64,000 nt of DNA. Source: Capitulum mitella. Taxonomy: Eukaryota; Arthropoda; Thecostraca; Pollicipedomorpha; Pollicipedidae. The notes under the pieces are model-generated. The model did not search any database, was not told the origin of the DNA, and saw nothing but the letters and a program-made list of their open reading frames with translations. The stretch lies in NCBI GenBank assembly GCA_030062745.1, contig CP099846.1, forward strand, positions 2,790,001-2,854,000, in the 5' to 3' direction. A program made the translations under genes and the position numbers. Of this stretch, positions 49,091 through 60,559 are shown piece by piece. Within the stretch, counting starts at the first letter, position 1, and each line of letters opens with the position of its first letter.

Positions 49091-50828
49091 CACGATTCAC
49101 AACATGAACGGAAAACACTGCATGCAATCTTACTGTTTTCACTCGGCTCCACGCCCGTAATTCCACAGCGAAGCAGCAGAAATGCAATTGCGCGCAGTAC
49201 GCGTCTTCCGCGTGCTACAAATTTGACGCGAAATGGCTGTCGTTGTGTTTCAAGTTTTCGTCGAAAAGGAACGAAATACGTTCAGGTGAGACCATGTCGT
49301 GTTCGTGAAGTGCATTACACCTGTAGTAATTCTCCCGCTATTAGACGTAGATACATGTCAGTATCGTAATCCAAACTCAGTGTAAATTAGAGTAAATTTG
49401 TCGGTAAGGTTCAGCGGAACAACATTGGTTAAACATCCGACCTTTTTAAAGTCATTTATGGTTTATGAAGTCATTTATAGGATTCCATTGAACAGCAATC
49501 ACGTAGATTTAGTCAGCTCATGCTTAAATGAGAAACAGTCCGTCTCATTTAATGCGCCTTGGGCGTGGTTTGAGCATTTTATAGGCATTTGAAACCTCAT
49601 TGCTCTTAGTTTTTCTTGTGTGCAGTCTACGTAACGACTGACCGTGTTATTCCTATGGGCTTAATGGGCTTAAAACCCGTCTTGAAGCGCGCAGCACACT
49701 CCAACAACGCGCCGCGACGGGACGAAAGTTAGCAGATGCACTAGTTGAGCGCGAGACCTTTCGAACGGTGCGCGGCACGTGCCGATCCATCAGAATGTTT
49801 GGGCCCTGGACAGCAGTATGGCAGACAGGCAGACAGATGGGATAAACAGACAAACGGCTAATGGATAGACAGGCAGACCTGCAGATAAAGAAAAAGACAC
49901 GTTGTTGTAATAGTATACAGATGTGCTAAAAAGACATCAACTGAAATAAGGCCCTTATCCCTGAAATATCCTCTTTGCACATGGATCAGTCCTTCTTTTG
50001 GCATGTGTTGAGGCGCATAGCCAGCTAGGTCCAAGCATCTAGGCATAAGTTCGCTCCCGACCTCATGCGCATATCTACACAAAAAATCCTAGTTAAATTC
50101 CAAAAAAGTACAAAACCACATTACGATATAGCAAAACCCTAGAAAAGGCAGACCAAAACTTCGCAATGCCATTGCACAAGCCAGAAGCCATCTTCTCAGT
50201 CTGCTAAGATTCTACCAATACTGCAGTCTGTTATGAAACAATGGACTCAGTGTTGGGCAATGACACGTGGTTTACGACAAATTAGCCTGAGAACTTTATG
50301 TACTGATGCCTACTTGTCACATGCTATTTATTGCGACGGGACAATATTATTCGAGCATCGTAACGAACAGAACTAGAGACTCTATATACCATACAGAAAT
50401 TTACGCATGAAATATATTGAAAACGACAAAGCTTCTCACGTGGTATAAACTATAGTTTCTAGCCGAGTTTTTGGGTCCTGAGAGCCACGTGTTAATTCGC
50501 ACAAAACGTTTTTTACGTCATTTTCTGTTACCTTGGTGCCACTGGAAACGCAAGCGAAAGTGGACTCCGATTTACAAAGGGCCTGGAAGACAGACCTAAT
50601 GAAATGTTCACCAATCACTTCCTAAAGCACACTTTTACGGCTGAACCAGTTTCCATTTATAAAGTTTCTTTAATTTTGGTTGTTGGTATTCCGCAATAGC
50701 TTTTTTCGTGAAAAGACAGCAAATAAAGGGTATGAAACCTTCTTTGGGCAATTTCATAGGACCCACTGTTGCGGCTGCAGCAACAGCCCAGAGGTTAAAA
50801 AGCAGTTTGGGTGCTGACAACGAATTGC
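49091..50828. other. Upstream segment of unit 3, first part
   Basis: Counterpart of 18,117-19,861. No gene recognised. Ends at the TTAA (50,829-50,832) used by the piggyBac insertion. Confidence 0.5.
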
Positions 50829-50832
50829 TTAA

Positions 50833-50847
50833 CCCATTAACACCCAG
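50833..50847 (+). repeat. piggyBac left terminal inverted repeat
   Basis: CCCATTAACACCCAG, matching the other end with one mismatch. Confidence 0.9.
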
Positions 50848-51475
50848 GCCCACTTCCAGCCCTCAAAGTTGTGTTATTTTTTAAGCACACCGACTTTATG
50901 TGCCAACTAAGATTTCCTGAACGTTTGAAACGCGTACCTTTTTTGAATTTCGAGTTATGGCAGGGGACAGAAATGACCCGCTGGGCGTTTGGGACATGCC
51001 AGCGCTGCCGGTGCGGCGTGTCCGTCCACACACCGGGCGGCCGGCCGGTCGGCATTATCCGCAGCGATCCCCGGTTGTCTGTCTGATAATTCGCGTAATA
51101 CCATTTTTACGTTATGTAATTTCGCTGTCTAACCCCGAAGGTTGAAGTTTTTTGTTTCTGACAATATCATAACTCAATAACTCGGTATTCACGGACAAGG
51201 TTTACGTTCAAATCTGATACGTCAATGCACCACACCACGCACTAGTTTTGGCTCGTTATTTCGGTTCTGCACTATTACAAGATCGATGGCTTTACTTACA
51301 ACGTATAATTCCGAGAGCACTACAATGTTCCTGGCACCGTTTTTACTTTCCGCACTCATCGTGCTTGTTCACACTGTGCACATACATTGCGCCTTAGTGA
51401 GCGCGACTTACGTCGGCACACTCGCACGTTTATTTGCTGTGGAAGGGAGAGAAGCATTTGGGACACAGCGCCACT

Positions 51476-52788
51476 TTAGACTGTGCGGAATGGATGAGGT
51501 TGGGGCACGTCCACCTTCTTGCGTTTTTTCCTGTCAAAGCGCTGAACGGCTGACAAGGGCTGTACACTGTCGTAGTTTGACATTATATTCACGGCCTTGT
51601 TATCAAACCAACGGACTGCCAGCACTGCCGACTTCTCGTCGAACCGGGAGTCGTGCGCGCCCCGTCCTTCTTTCTTCAGCTCTTTTTGCGTCCTTAGGGG
51701 ACACTTCTCCATCCTGTTCTCCCGAACAGTGCCGGTGGCTCGTAGGCCTCTGTCCTTCAGATCCGACAAAAGGGAACGAGAGGTGAATAAGTTGTCAAAG
51801 AAAAGGCAGTGGCTGTTGGGATCCTGTATGCCGCTGGTCATGTCCAGCACTACTCTGGTTCCCAGCGGCTTGTCTTGCAGCGCCGGGCGAGTTTCCTTGT
51901 TGCAGTACAAGTCGAACTTGTAGCAGTACCCTCCACTGCTGCACATAGCCCACAGTTTATACCCAAAACGAATGGGTTTGCCCTGGATAAACTGTTTCAG
52001 TCCATGGTGGCCATAATATCGGACCATCATCTCATCGACGGCCAGCTTCTCCTCATGAATACCGAATTTCGCGAAAGTTTTGTTCAGCATGGTGATGAGC
52101 GGCCGGATTTTGAAGGCGCGGTCCGTGTCGTTTGCCTGTCGACAGTTGTTGTCCTGCATGTACTGTGCAGGTACCGCTTCAGTTTGAGGTAGCGGTTCCG
52201 TGCCATGGCTTGGCGGATGATCTTGTTGCTCTCTAGATCACTAGCCTCTGACCAGTACATGCGCTCGCTCGGCATCGTGACAAATCCAGAGAAGATTAGG
52301 ATTCCAATGAACGCGCGCAACTCGCTGGTGTCCAGAGTGAACAGCGGGTCGTTTTTGATGTCCAGCGCGTACCGGAGCGTCTCCCGCTGGATGTGCCCCA
52401 GGATCTCCTCGCTGAACAGTTCCTCAAACAGCTGCACAGGTGAGTGGTCACACAGCTGGTCCGCGATGCAGGCACGGGTGCGAGCAGCCCCATCTTGCAT
52501 CTTCTCCCAGTTCGGGTACGTCGCTTCTGTCGACCTCCAGACCAGTGCAGCCTTGTCCTGACGTCTCCTTTTCTGGGTGCTTTCCACGGGCGCTTCTTCG
52601 TCTTCCTCTTTTTCTTCCACTTCCTCAGCCGTGTGAACTTCTATTGTGCCAGGTACGTCGGTGACCACTGCAATCCCAGTGAGGCTGTCATCTATCTCGT
52701 CTTCGTCGCTGAGGTCGTTGTCAGGTGGTATGTTTACTATATCCTTTTGGCCTTCTTCGTTATCAACTTCGTTCAGGATCATGTCCAC
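51476..52788 (-). pseudogene. Broken piggyBac (PGBD-like) transposase
   Basis: Two overlapping frames together give most of a PGBD transposase. The first (from about 52,782) has an acidic N-terminal region, NWEKMQDGA, and RAFIGILIFSGF and MYWSEASD of the dimerisation and RNase H-like core. After YLKLKRYLH a frameshift near 52,160 moves reading to the frame starting QDNNCRQANDTDRAF. That frame has the first catalytic Asp in LAVDEMMVRYYG (codon 52,034-52,036) and the second in LFFDNLFTS (51,794-51,796). It ends at VDVPQPHPFRTV with a stop. The third catalytic Asp region and the C-terminal cysteine-rich domain of the family are absent in the remaining 640 bases. An in-frame TGA also lies upstream of the first ATG. 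The element cannot move itself. Confidence 0.85.
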
Positions 52789-53352
52789 GGCCTCTTTGGC
52801 CGAAAAAACACTTCATTTCTTGGCATCCCGGGTCACTCTGGGATCAAACGCCGCTGATCCACAATAGAATGTCTCTGCTCACAAACACATACAGCCACCG
52901 TACCGCTCGCTACCCTCGCACTACCGACTGCGTGTTTTCGGTCACGCCTCTCCCCTCCTGTCCGGCCGCCTTGCCACATGTGCGAAACGCCCAGCGGGTC
53001 GTTTTTGTCCCTTCTATATTTAGCGCCATATCATAAGTTAGCGGTCAGGTCAGTTCAATATCTTTCGATGGCTTCATGCTCCCACGTGTTTTGGCTTCTC
53101 GCGCAACACAGATATTCATGTCAGTTCTACACATATCATTACCAGCAATAAGATATGGCCGGCTCCTTCTAAACGCTGCAAACATCGCTGAATTAACTGC
53201 TGCTAATTTCGTTCCCCGATGTTCTGAGAACTCGTTTCCGGGTGAACATGTCTGTCAAGACTTTGGACCTTCCGTCCCCACCTCCACAGCTGATCTTGGT
53301 TCACAGGCCCCGCGTACACAGGCGTTCAAAGCGAGGGGACAAAAATGACCCG

Positions 53353-53367
53353 CTGGGCGTTAATGGG
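53353..53367 (-). repeat. piggyBac right terminal inverted repeat
   Basis: On the minus strand CCCATTAACGCCCAG, directly followed outside by TTAA. Confidence 0.9.
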
Positions 53368-53371
53368 TTAA

Positions 53372-54582
53372 TGTAATGATTTCGGACTGATACAAAAATG
53401 TTTACGTATCAGTGACCAGTTTCCATGTCAAAGTGAAGGAGAACATCATGCCATTTCGGAAAAAGTCCTGTGTCAAATACCGACCCAATATGTTATTAAA
53501 TTTCTGAGAAAGAAGCCAAAACAAGGCTGAGATCTAGAAAAACGGCTTGCAATGTTTAGTGAGGGAAATGAATAAATGATGGGGAGTTAAATCAGCTGAC
53601 ATTTATATATCAGTTTCACATATCCGGAAAACATTGATGAGGAACCATAGTAACGAGCGAAATACGGCGAAAGATTCCGTTTAGAAAAAAATGAAATGCA
53701 AATCCAAATCAAGATTTCGAAAAAAGGCTGAAAATCCATATTTTACAAATCACAGATCTGTTTCTCTCATATTCCCAAGACGTGTTAGCGATACGGAGGC
53801 TTACCACTGGAGATGCTCATCAACAAAGAACACGCTGCTTTTCTGGTTACAGTATTCTTCAATATAGTAGCTACCGCGAAAGCACAAATTGCATTTGCAT
53901 AAAAGCACATATTGTATAAACAAATTTGGCCTCCTCTTAGCTGTCCAAATGAGTCACGGACAATGAAAGCTTTACAGAAGATAATTAACCAGTGACTTCA
54001 GAATGTTTTAATTAGCCGTTTTCGCAATAATGAAATTCTGAACGTGACTAAGTACTGCCTGACATTCTATGGTTCTCAGCCAACAGCATGATATCATGCT
54101 TTAACAACCGCGTACTCATTTTGTCCCCAACAACAGCATATCATATCTATGTGTGAAACATTTCCTCAGCTGCGTAGTTCATGTGCGGAAGAGCATATCT
54201 GCGTCACTGTTCACAAAATCAACACGCTTGACAATGGGCTATCGTATACTGGAGGGTGGCACCTCCGTTTAGAAACCCGTCAATTGTCGGTGAGTGGGGT
54301 TCGGCGAATATTCGGCATCGGGGGATATGGCGGTTTCCGGACGGCAAGAGCGGCCGGCCAGAGCAAGGTCTCGTCACCAGCAAGGGCCATCTGGCGTGGC
54401 GAAGACGGTGGCCTATCTGGCCAGGATTCATGAACGGAAACGGCAGTCGGTAGCGTGACCCGCGCCGTCCGGCGGAAGGCCGCCAGTAGGCGGGGCCTGC
54501 ACCGGACACGCGGCCGCGGCCGCCTCCGCGACGCCTGAAATGCTCGGTGGTTCCCTCCAAGTGCGCGCCGCCGTGACGGCCG
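53372..54582. other. Upstream segment of unit 3, second part
   Basis: Counterpart of 19,862-20,999 with the usual GC rise toward the TATA box. An insertion of about 30 bases near 53,890-53,920 is absent from units 1 and 2. No gene recognised. Confidence 0.5.
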
Positions 54583-54590
54583 TATAAAAA
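54583..54590 (+). promoter_or_regulatory. TATA box of cytokine copy 3
   Basis: TATAAAAA 54 bases before the ATG. Promoter otherwise like unit 2, with a few bases missing near 54,316. Confidence 0.75.
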
Positions 54591-54644
54591 TTCTGGCCGG
54601 CCCGCGGCCAGCAGACAGCACCTGTGGTCCGTCCCGAGTGCGCC

Positions 54645-55208
54645 ATGTTGGCCCTGTCGTCGACGGCCAGGCGTCTGCTGCTCCTGATGGTCGCAGTCCT
54701 TGCGCTGTCCAGGGCCGGGGTGGCCGGACGCTGCGACCACCTGCGAGGCGACATCATTGCCTACATTCACTGCATCACCAAACCTACAACAGGAGGAGAC
54801 GTGCCGGCTCAGCCCAGACGGTCCAGGCGCGCCTCAGCAGAGGTCAGTGAGTGGCAGTGCGCGTCCAACAGCAGCAGCAGCCAGCTGTCTCTGCGCGCCG
54901 TCTGCCCGTTCACTATGGAGTCACGTCAGTTCGGCAACATAGAGCCGGTGCACATGCAGGTGGCCGTCTGTCTGTGTGACAGCGCCACCTCCTGCGGCCG
55001 TGGCATGGAGTGCACACCCCTCAAGACAAATGTCACCTATACGCTGGCCGGCCGGCTCACCACCGACTCGGTGACGGTGGCGTGCGTGTGCGCCGCACCC
55101 TACAGCGGCCGCCAGACAGCCGGCCATCGGGAGCTGGCCGTCTGGGACCGTGTTCACCGGCGGCGGCGGCACCACCAACCTCACCCCCACCACGGCCGAC
55201 TGGACTGA
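54645..55208 (+). CDS. IL-17-like secreted cytokine, copy 3
   Basis: A 187-residue paralogue with all core cysteines, the R-S-R-R site and both sequons. It differs from copy 1 at seven residues (A16V, S29R, L70W, D98N, L142S, P164L, E168D) with nine synonymous differences. It differs from copy 2 at eight residues. L142S lies just before the VTVAC strand and D98N in the loop after CPF. It shares Arg29, Trp70, Leu164 and Asp168 with copy 2, so copy 1 may hold the derived states at those positions. The nearest unusual neighbour is the piggyBac insertion, whose right end is about 1.2 kb upstream of the TATA box, so distal control could differ from the other copies. Confidence 0.75.
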   Translation: MLALSSTARRLLLLMVAVLALSRAGVAGRCDHLRGDIIAYIHCITKPTTGGDVPAQPRRSRRASAEVSEWQCASNSSSSQLSLRAVCPFTMESRQFGNIEPVHMQVAVCLCDSATSCGRGMECTPLKTNVTYTLAGRLTTDSVTVACVCAAPYSGRQTAGHRELAVWDRVHRRRRHHQPHPHHGRLD

Positions 55209-55286
55209 TGACGGTCCACTCGCCCCGCCGCAGAGTTGGCTGCAGCTCGCCCGACGCTCGGCGCAGAGAACACGCACCGCTCGCAA

Positions 55287-55292
55287 AATAAA
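55287..55292 (+). terminator. Candidate polyadenylation signal, copy 3
   Basis: AATAAA 78 bases after the stop codon. Confidence 0.5.
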
Positions 55293-56217
55293 CGGCGAAC
55301 TGGTCGCTGTTCCTGGTACAGACGTCTGCGCTCAGTTGTTTCCGACGAGAACACGAATTGTGGTTATGCTGGTCTATATTTTTCTCACTGTCCAGGTATG
55401 AACTATGTGAAATCGATTGAAGGTGCCCGTCCATGCATCTTGCTACTCCAAATTGTTGTGGGTGCTCACCTCATGTCAAAGTCACAAAACTCCGTCGGCG
55501 TTCAGTCAATACTGGAAGTGCTCAAGCACCCACAAAAATTAAAAAAACTGCACCCATGTTTTGTACATTGTGGCCCACGGACTGCGTACCTTTGCTCATG
55601 CCGTTATGACAACGTGGGCTCGAAGAACACCGTTTGGGGGGTACGGAAAGCCGGTGCCGAGATCTCATTTGTTGCTCCTGCTTTCTAGTGCGCTTGTTGC
55701 TTTTCAGCATGGGGATGATTTTGCTAATGCCTCAGTTGCGACTGGTGTATGAAAGCAATGCCTTTTACTGAAACATCCCGAATATCCGGATCCTGTAGAC
55801 ATGCTTTTTTAAGGACAACTTGTTTTCGACCACTGTCGCATAGCCAGGGTCGTCGATTCCCGTAAATAACTGGCCGGGGGGGGGGGAGCCGAGGACCCGA
55901 TGGCCTAAGGTCCTCCAAATGTGGGTTTTTTAATTGATGTGTCCTACTTTGGTTTGAATAATGGGACTTTATGATTTATATGTCTTTTGTTACTCTTTAT
56001 CTAACGAAAAATTGCATATACCCCCATATATACATGTATATATATAGTGCCAGCTTTTGTTGGATAATTCGTTTTGAAATAAATATTTTTCTGCCGTTCG
56101 TATTTTGTTTATGACATTCTTGACTTACGCATCTCCTTCTGGAAGCGCACAGCTCCGATGGCAGCATTAGCGGCGTCTGTAAGCTTGTTCACGTTACCAG
56201 GTCGTCGGCGAATACAG
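55293..56217. other. Downstream segment, unrecognised
   Basis: Counterpart of 21,710-22,644. No gene called. A G-run near 55,876 and short TA tract near 56,025-56,046. Confidence 0.4.
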
Positions 56218-57389
56218 ACCTGACTATGGATACGGCTACGTCAAAACTCACAAATCAGGACACCCTTTGAGACCGATAATATCTCAGATCCCTATGCCGA
56301 GATACCAACTCGCCAAGAAACTTAACAACCTCCTAGCGCCCTACATGCTCTCCGAGCATTGCCTGTTGTCCAATGATGAGTTCCTACCCATCATAAGAAA
56401 CCACCAACCTTCTGGACTTCTGGTGTCTCTGAATGTAGAGAGTCTTCTTACAAACGTGTCTGCAAAAGAGACCATCGAGCTCACCCTCACGTCAGTGTAT
56501 GACCACCCTACCATGCCTCCACTCAAGGTACCCAAAAACATATTGGAAGATCTTTTCAAGACATGCACGACCGAAGCAGCCTTCCGTGGGTCCAACGGCA
56601 AGTTGTACCGCCAAATGGATGGCATAGCCATGGGGTCACTGCTGGGGTGCCATTGTTGAAATTCGGGATGAAGAACACCTGAAAGTCCTTCAAGCAGCCA
56701 TGGAACAGGGGTCATGCCTGCGCTTCACCACCGAGCTCAGCATGAACAACAACATGGCCTTCTTGGACTTTGATATTCCATAAGAAAATGGAAAACTGAA
56801 GACCAAGGTGTACCACAATCACACAAATCTTTTCCGATGCATGAATGGAGCAAGTGAGTGCCCTCAGCGAACCGGAGCAGTGTCATCCGCTCGTTTATCC
56901 GTAGGACTCTCAAGTACTGTTCCGACTGGACCTCCACGCACGAAGAACTGCAGCCCTGCAAGCGGATTCTCATCAGCAACGGCTACACCAACACCGAGGT
57001 AGACTTGGAAGTCAAAAACCAGATCTCTCAGCATCAACACCGCCATCAAAGACAAGAGCAGCACCACGGCGTAACTCTCTACTACAAAAATCAAATGTCA
57101 CCATCCCACACGACGCGAGAGTGCCACATGACACCATCCTACACGACGCCGTATCATCACTACCGATTTTACTGCACCGAGTCCATCGCCAAGCTTAGCC
57201 TGAGCGTCTGTTACCGAAACGCCGAGGTGGGTGGTCTCATCATGAGAAACATCTCTGAAGAATCGAACCCTCTGAGAAGTACCAGTGTAGTTTACCAGTT
57301 CCCATGTCCATACGAAGACTGACAGCTTCGTCGTACTGAGACTACATTGGTATGGCAACCACGACCCTGTCACGTCGCCTCACGATGCC
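56218..57389 (+). pseudogene. Dead Penelope-like retroelement, copy 3
   Basis: Same fragments and same two catalytic losses as units 1 and 2 (SLNVESLLTNV; no Y-x-D-D). TAA at 56,781-56,783 interrupts the thumb region. This copy preserves the nuclease entry best: SVVYQFPCPYED, with the Cys that is Arg in units 1 and 2, followed by a stop and, after a one-base loss, YIGMATTTLSRRLT. Confidence 0.75.
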
Positions 57390-57886
57390 GCCTTTGGACG
57401 TGCAGCCAACATATGTTCCAAATACACCAACAGCTAAGCCGCGAGGATCTGACGCCGAGCACCAAGATACTCAGATAAGTCAGTGAAAAAAGAAGACTTC
57501 CTGTCACTAAAGCCCTCTTCAAGCTGTGCCAAGCGATGGCGACATGAACACGAGCAGGTGTGCCATAGTGTGAACATTGCCATCCTAATAGCTTGCCCCG
57601 TTAGTAGTGTAACTGTTGAAATGCCTTCTGCATGACAGTGTTTTAACTGTGACTTCATGCTTTTTTATATTTGTATTCTAATTCAGACAGATACATGACG
57701 AAAAATGGTACTTTTGAAAATGGACCAGGCAGATCCGAAACAATGAAGAAGTCAAAAGGAGTTGCTATGAATATTGGAGAACTAATATTTTCTTTATCAC
57801 AGACAAAAAAAAACATAATAGGGGACATCGGGCAGGAAAGAAGGAAGCTTATAAAAGTGCGTTACGTCACTGTGTTCCAGAAGACT

Positions 57887-57889
<3 letters not shown>

Positions 57890-57925
<36 letters not shown>

Positions 57926-57945
57926 GTAAGATATATGTCAGTACG

Positions 57946-57976
<31 letters not shown>

Positions 57977-57984
57977 ATATATAT
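57890..57984 (+). repeat. (TA)n microsatellite, unit 3
   Basis: Two TA tracts around a GTACGTAAG-containing spacer, as in unit 1 but shorter. Confidence 0.97.
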
Positions 57985-58189
57985 CGTGCACTGGACATAC
58001 AGCTGGATATCTGACATTATACGGTATCCATTCTCCGACCGGTTATTCCTGCAGTTCGGCAGGATAATGCCTGGCATTTAGCCTTCCTCCGGTGTACGAT
58101 CGAGACCTTGTTCTAATATCTGCGTATAATACCGTTTCAGTAGCAATTACCCTTGTTATATTAGATTGTCGATGTTGCCGTCGGTCCTG

Positions 58190-58480
58190 CAGCGCCCCGC
58201 CCGTGGGGCGGCGAAGCTCCGGCCGGCCGGTCCGACTGGTCTGCGCTGGCGGTCCGGCACGTCTCGCCAGACCCAGCCGGCCATCTATGTTTGCGCAGCC
58301 TTTGTTCTGCGTGGGGCCGCGACGCCCCGGCCGGCCGGCCGGCAGCCCAGCGCCGGCGGTTTCGCGCGTCTCGCCGGACCCGGCCGGCCACTTCTAACTG
58401 CTTTTACCGTTTGTTCTGTCCCCAAAATACGTCTCCCCTTTATCTCGTGACCTCTTTCGCTCGTACTATATAAGCTTATC
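58190..58480 (+). promoter_or_regulatory. GC-rich block with TATA motif, unit 3
   Basis: Counterpart of 24,640-24,930 with the TATATAAG motif intact near 58,467. Function unknown. Confidence 0.3.
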
Positions 58481-58799
58481 ATGAACACGTCCTCGTTCTC
58501 TTCCTGTCTGGCGCTCAAACTGTTCCGGACGTCTCTTCAATACAGAAATTCATTATCAGTGATGGCGTGCGGCAGTGCAGCGATGTGAAGTGACATATAG
58601 CAAAAAATAGTAGTCCGCCAGCCTCGGGAGATTCCTTTTACCCTCTTCCTGGCCTCCTGAATGGGAGGTCTCCTTGCTGGCTGAACTGCCACTCTAGAGA
58701 TTAGGCCAATCCTGTCCCAGAGCGCCTGAACTGGAGCGTTCCTTGTGCTCTTGAATTGGAGCTCCTGCCTCACCTATACCAGCTTGAATTTGCTCGTTC

Positions 58800-58963
58800 T
58801 TCCTTTCATGCTGCTGAATTGTAACATTCTCGGTTAGGACCCGTATGCCATCTTGAATTGGATGGTTATCCTCTTATGCTGCTGGATTGTAGCATTCTCA
58901 GTTAAAACCGTATACCATCTTGCATTGGATGGTTTTCCTTTCATGCTGCTGAATTGTAGCATT
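58800..58963 (+). repeat. 67-bp minisatellite, unit 3
   Basis: Counterpart of 25,252-25,417. Confidence 0.85.
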
Positions 58964-59504
58964 CTGCGCCTGCTTACCCTGGATTTTCCCACCTAATCCT
59001 CCTTACTTTTCTCCTGAGCCGAGCGTAGCCCATTTAAGTGTCACGGACCTCTAGTGTCGATAAAACATACAGTGCACGCCAGAGCCTTTAGACGGACGCT
59101 AGGCGGTCAGCGATAGTGGATGTAGCTGACAGTTCCAAGATCTGTCTGCAGCACTACTTTTTCTTCTCAGTTCGGGAGGGTTGAGACATTTTTGCAAGGA
59201 TGAAACTCAAGCTCAGAGCTGTAAAATAATATGGAACATGTGCTAAGTAGCCCATTTTGTAGTGTCTTATATTTCTATTCTCCAAACACTTTTATCTTCC
59301 TCAAATACTGTGATAGAAATACATGAAGAGCAATATACTTCAGGAGACGTCCATAAGAAATCGTTCAGGATGTTTGCCATTGCTATCAATATTCTCATAG
59401 TTATCAAGCCAGTGATTTCAATTCTACGAAGGCTCTATCATGGCATTCTGCGTATTCTGAAGCCTTTGCTCGCAGTGTAAAATTGTTAGCTCAGCTATGA
59501 TTAA

Positions 59505-60559
59505 CCCACGAGGCACGATCGTCAGTCGGCTACGATCACGCTCGACTAGGGGTGGGGCGGTTGACCGCCCTTCTCTAACTCAGGGTTCGTTGCACGATAA
59601 AAATTAGAGCATCGTTGGAAAGCTTGTGACGAGGAGACCTCGAAACTGGTCTCATTTTTAGTTCTAGGTAATATGCAAACGATTCACGTCCCATATATAT
59701 TTTCTCATGGCCGACTGCATGAGACCGAGAAACGGCCTGAATCTTAAGGGCTGTGACTAATAACGCATAGGTAAAGGCACCAGCGCACAAGTAAAGGTTC
59801 ATACATGCCGATACACATCTAATTTCTCTGATTTGTCTAATATATACGACGAAACGTTGAGTTAAAGACACGACAATTTTCACGCCGGCTATTGGCGGGC
59901 GCCGCTGGAGAACACAGTAACAAATTAACGGAGCTAATTTCAAGGTTCCTTTATTTTTGCTTCATAAGCCTATCTATTTAAATTTTATCAATCTTAGTGG
60001 TTTTTGTGATGGTTTCTCATGCCTGAATTTTGGAAAAATTCGTTTGTTACCAATCTACACAATTGGCGGGGCTTTACTCGCGAGAGCCTGTTTATTTCGA
60101 AGATATGTATTTTTTAACTTTTTGAGGTTCTTGGTGTGCATTACTTACGTCTATGCAAGCCAGTTCTTCCATTTTCTACCAATTCTGAGCAATTCATCGC
60201 TGATATTCAAGGTGGTATCTTGGCTGTGATATCTTTGGCTTATATATAATTTTAGCTGTGATATCTTGTTTTGCGAAAGGTTAAGGGCGCTGAACTTTTT
60301 TGGACATAGGTCCGTTTGACCTGACCTAAGACCAAAGTTTCTTTAAAGTTAAGACAAAGTTAAGACCACCTCAGGTCAAGTGAAATGTCTGACCTAGGTC
60401 AGACATCTGACTTGACCTGAAGTGAAAACTTTGAAACAAGGTGTACAAATGATAAAGCAAAAGGTACTCGAGGTTTTGAGGCTCTGTGTTTGTTCGTTCT
60501 CTCGCAATCCTAGAAATACCTCAGGGGGCGATCAACTGTCCCCCGTAGTCGGGGGCCGG
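59505..60559 (-). mobile_element. S7: S-family TTAA element, unit 3
   Basis: Counterpart of S5 and S6, after TTAA (59,501-59,504). The terminal C-runs are much shortened, so both hairpins are eroded. The CCTAGG-centred 22-base palindrome is perfect (60,385-60,406). Confidence 0.8.

Larger units (their letters stand above)
50833..53367 (-). mobile_element. piggyBac element inserted in unit 3
   Basis: A 2,535-bp insertion bounded by TTAA on both sides (50,829-50,832; 53,368-53,371). The ends are CCCATTAACACCCAG and the complement of CCCATTAACGCCCAG, a 15-base inverted repeat with one mismatch. Units 1 and 2 show the same site empty with a single TTAA (GATTGCTTAATG near 19,857 and 40,323), so the insertion postdates the duplication. 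The minus strand carries a broken transposase. A motif GACCCGCTGGGCGTT recurs at 50,975, near the right terminus and, inverted, at about 52,986-53,000. Confidence 0.95.
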
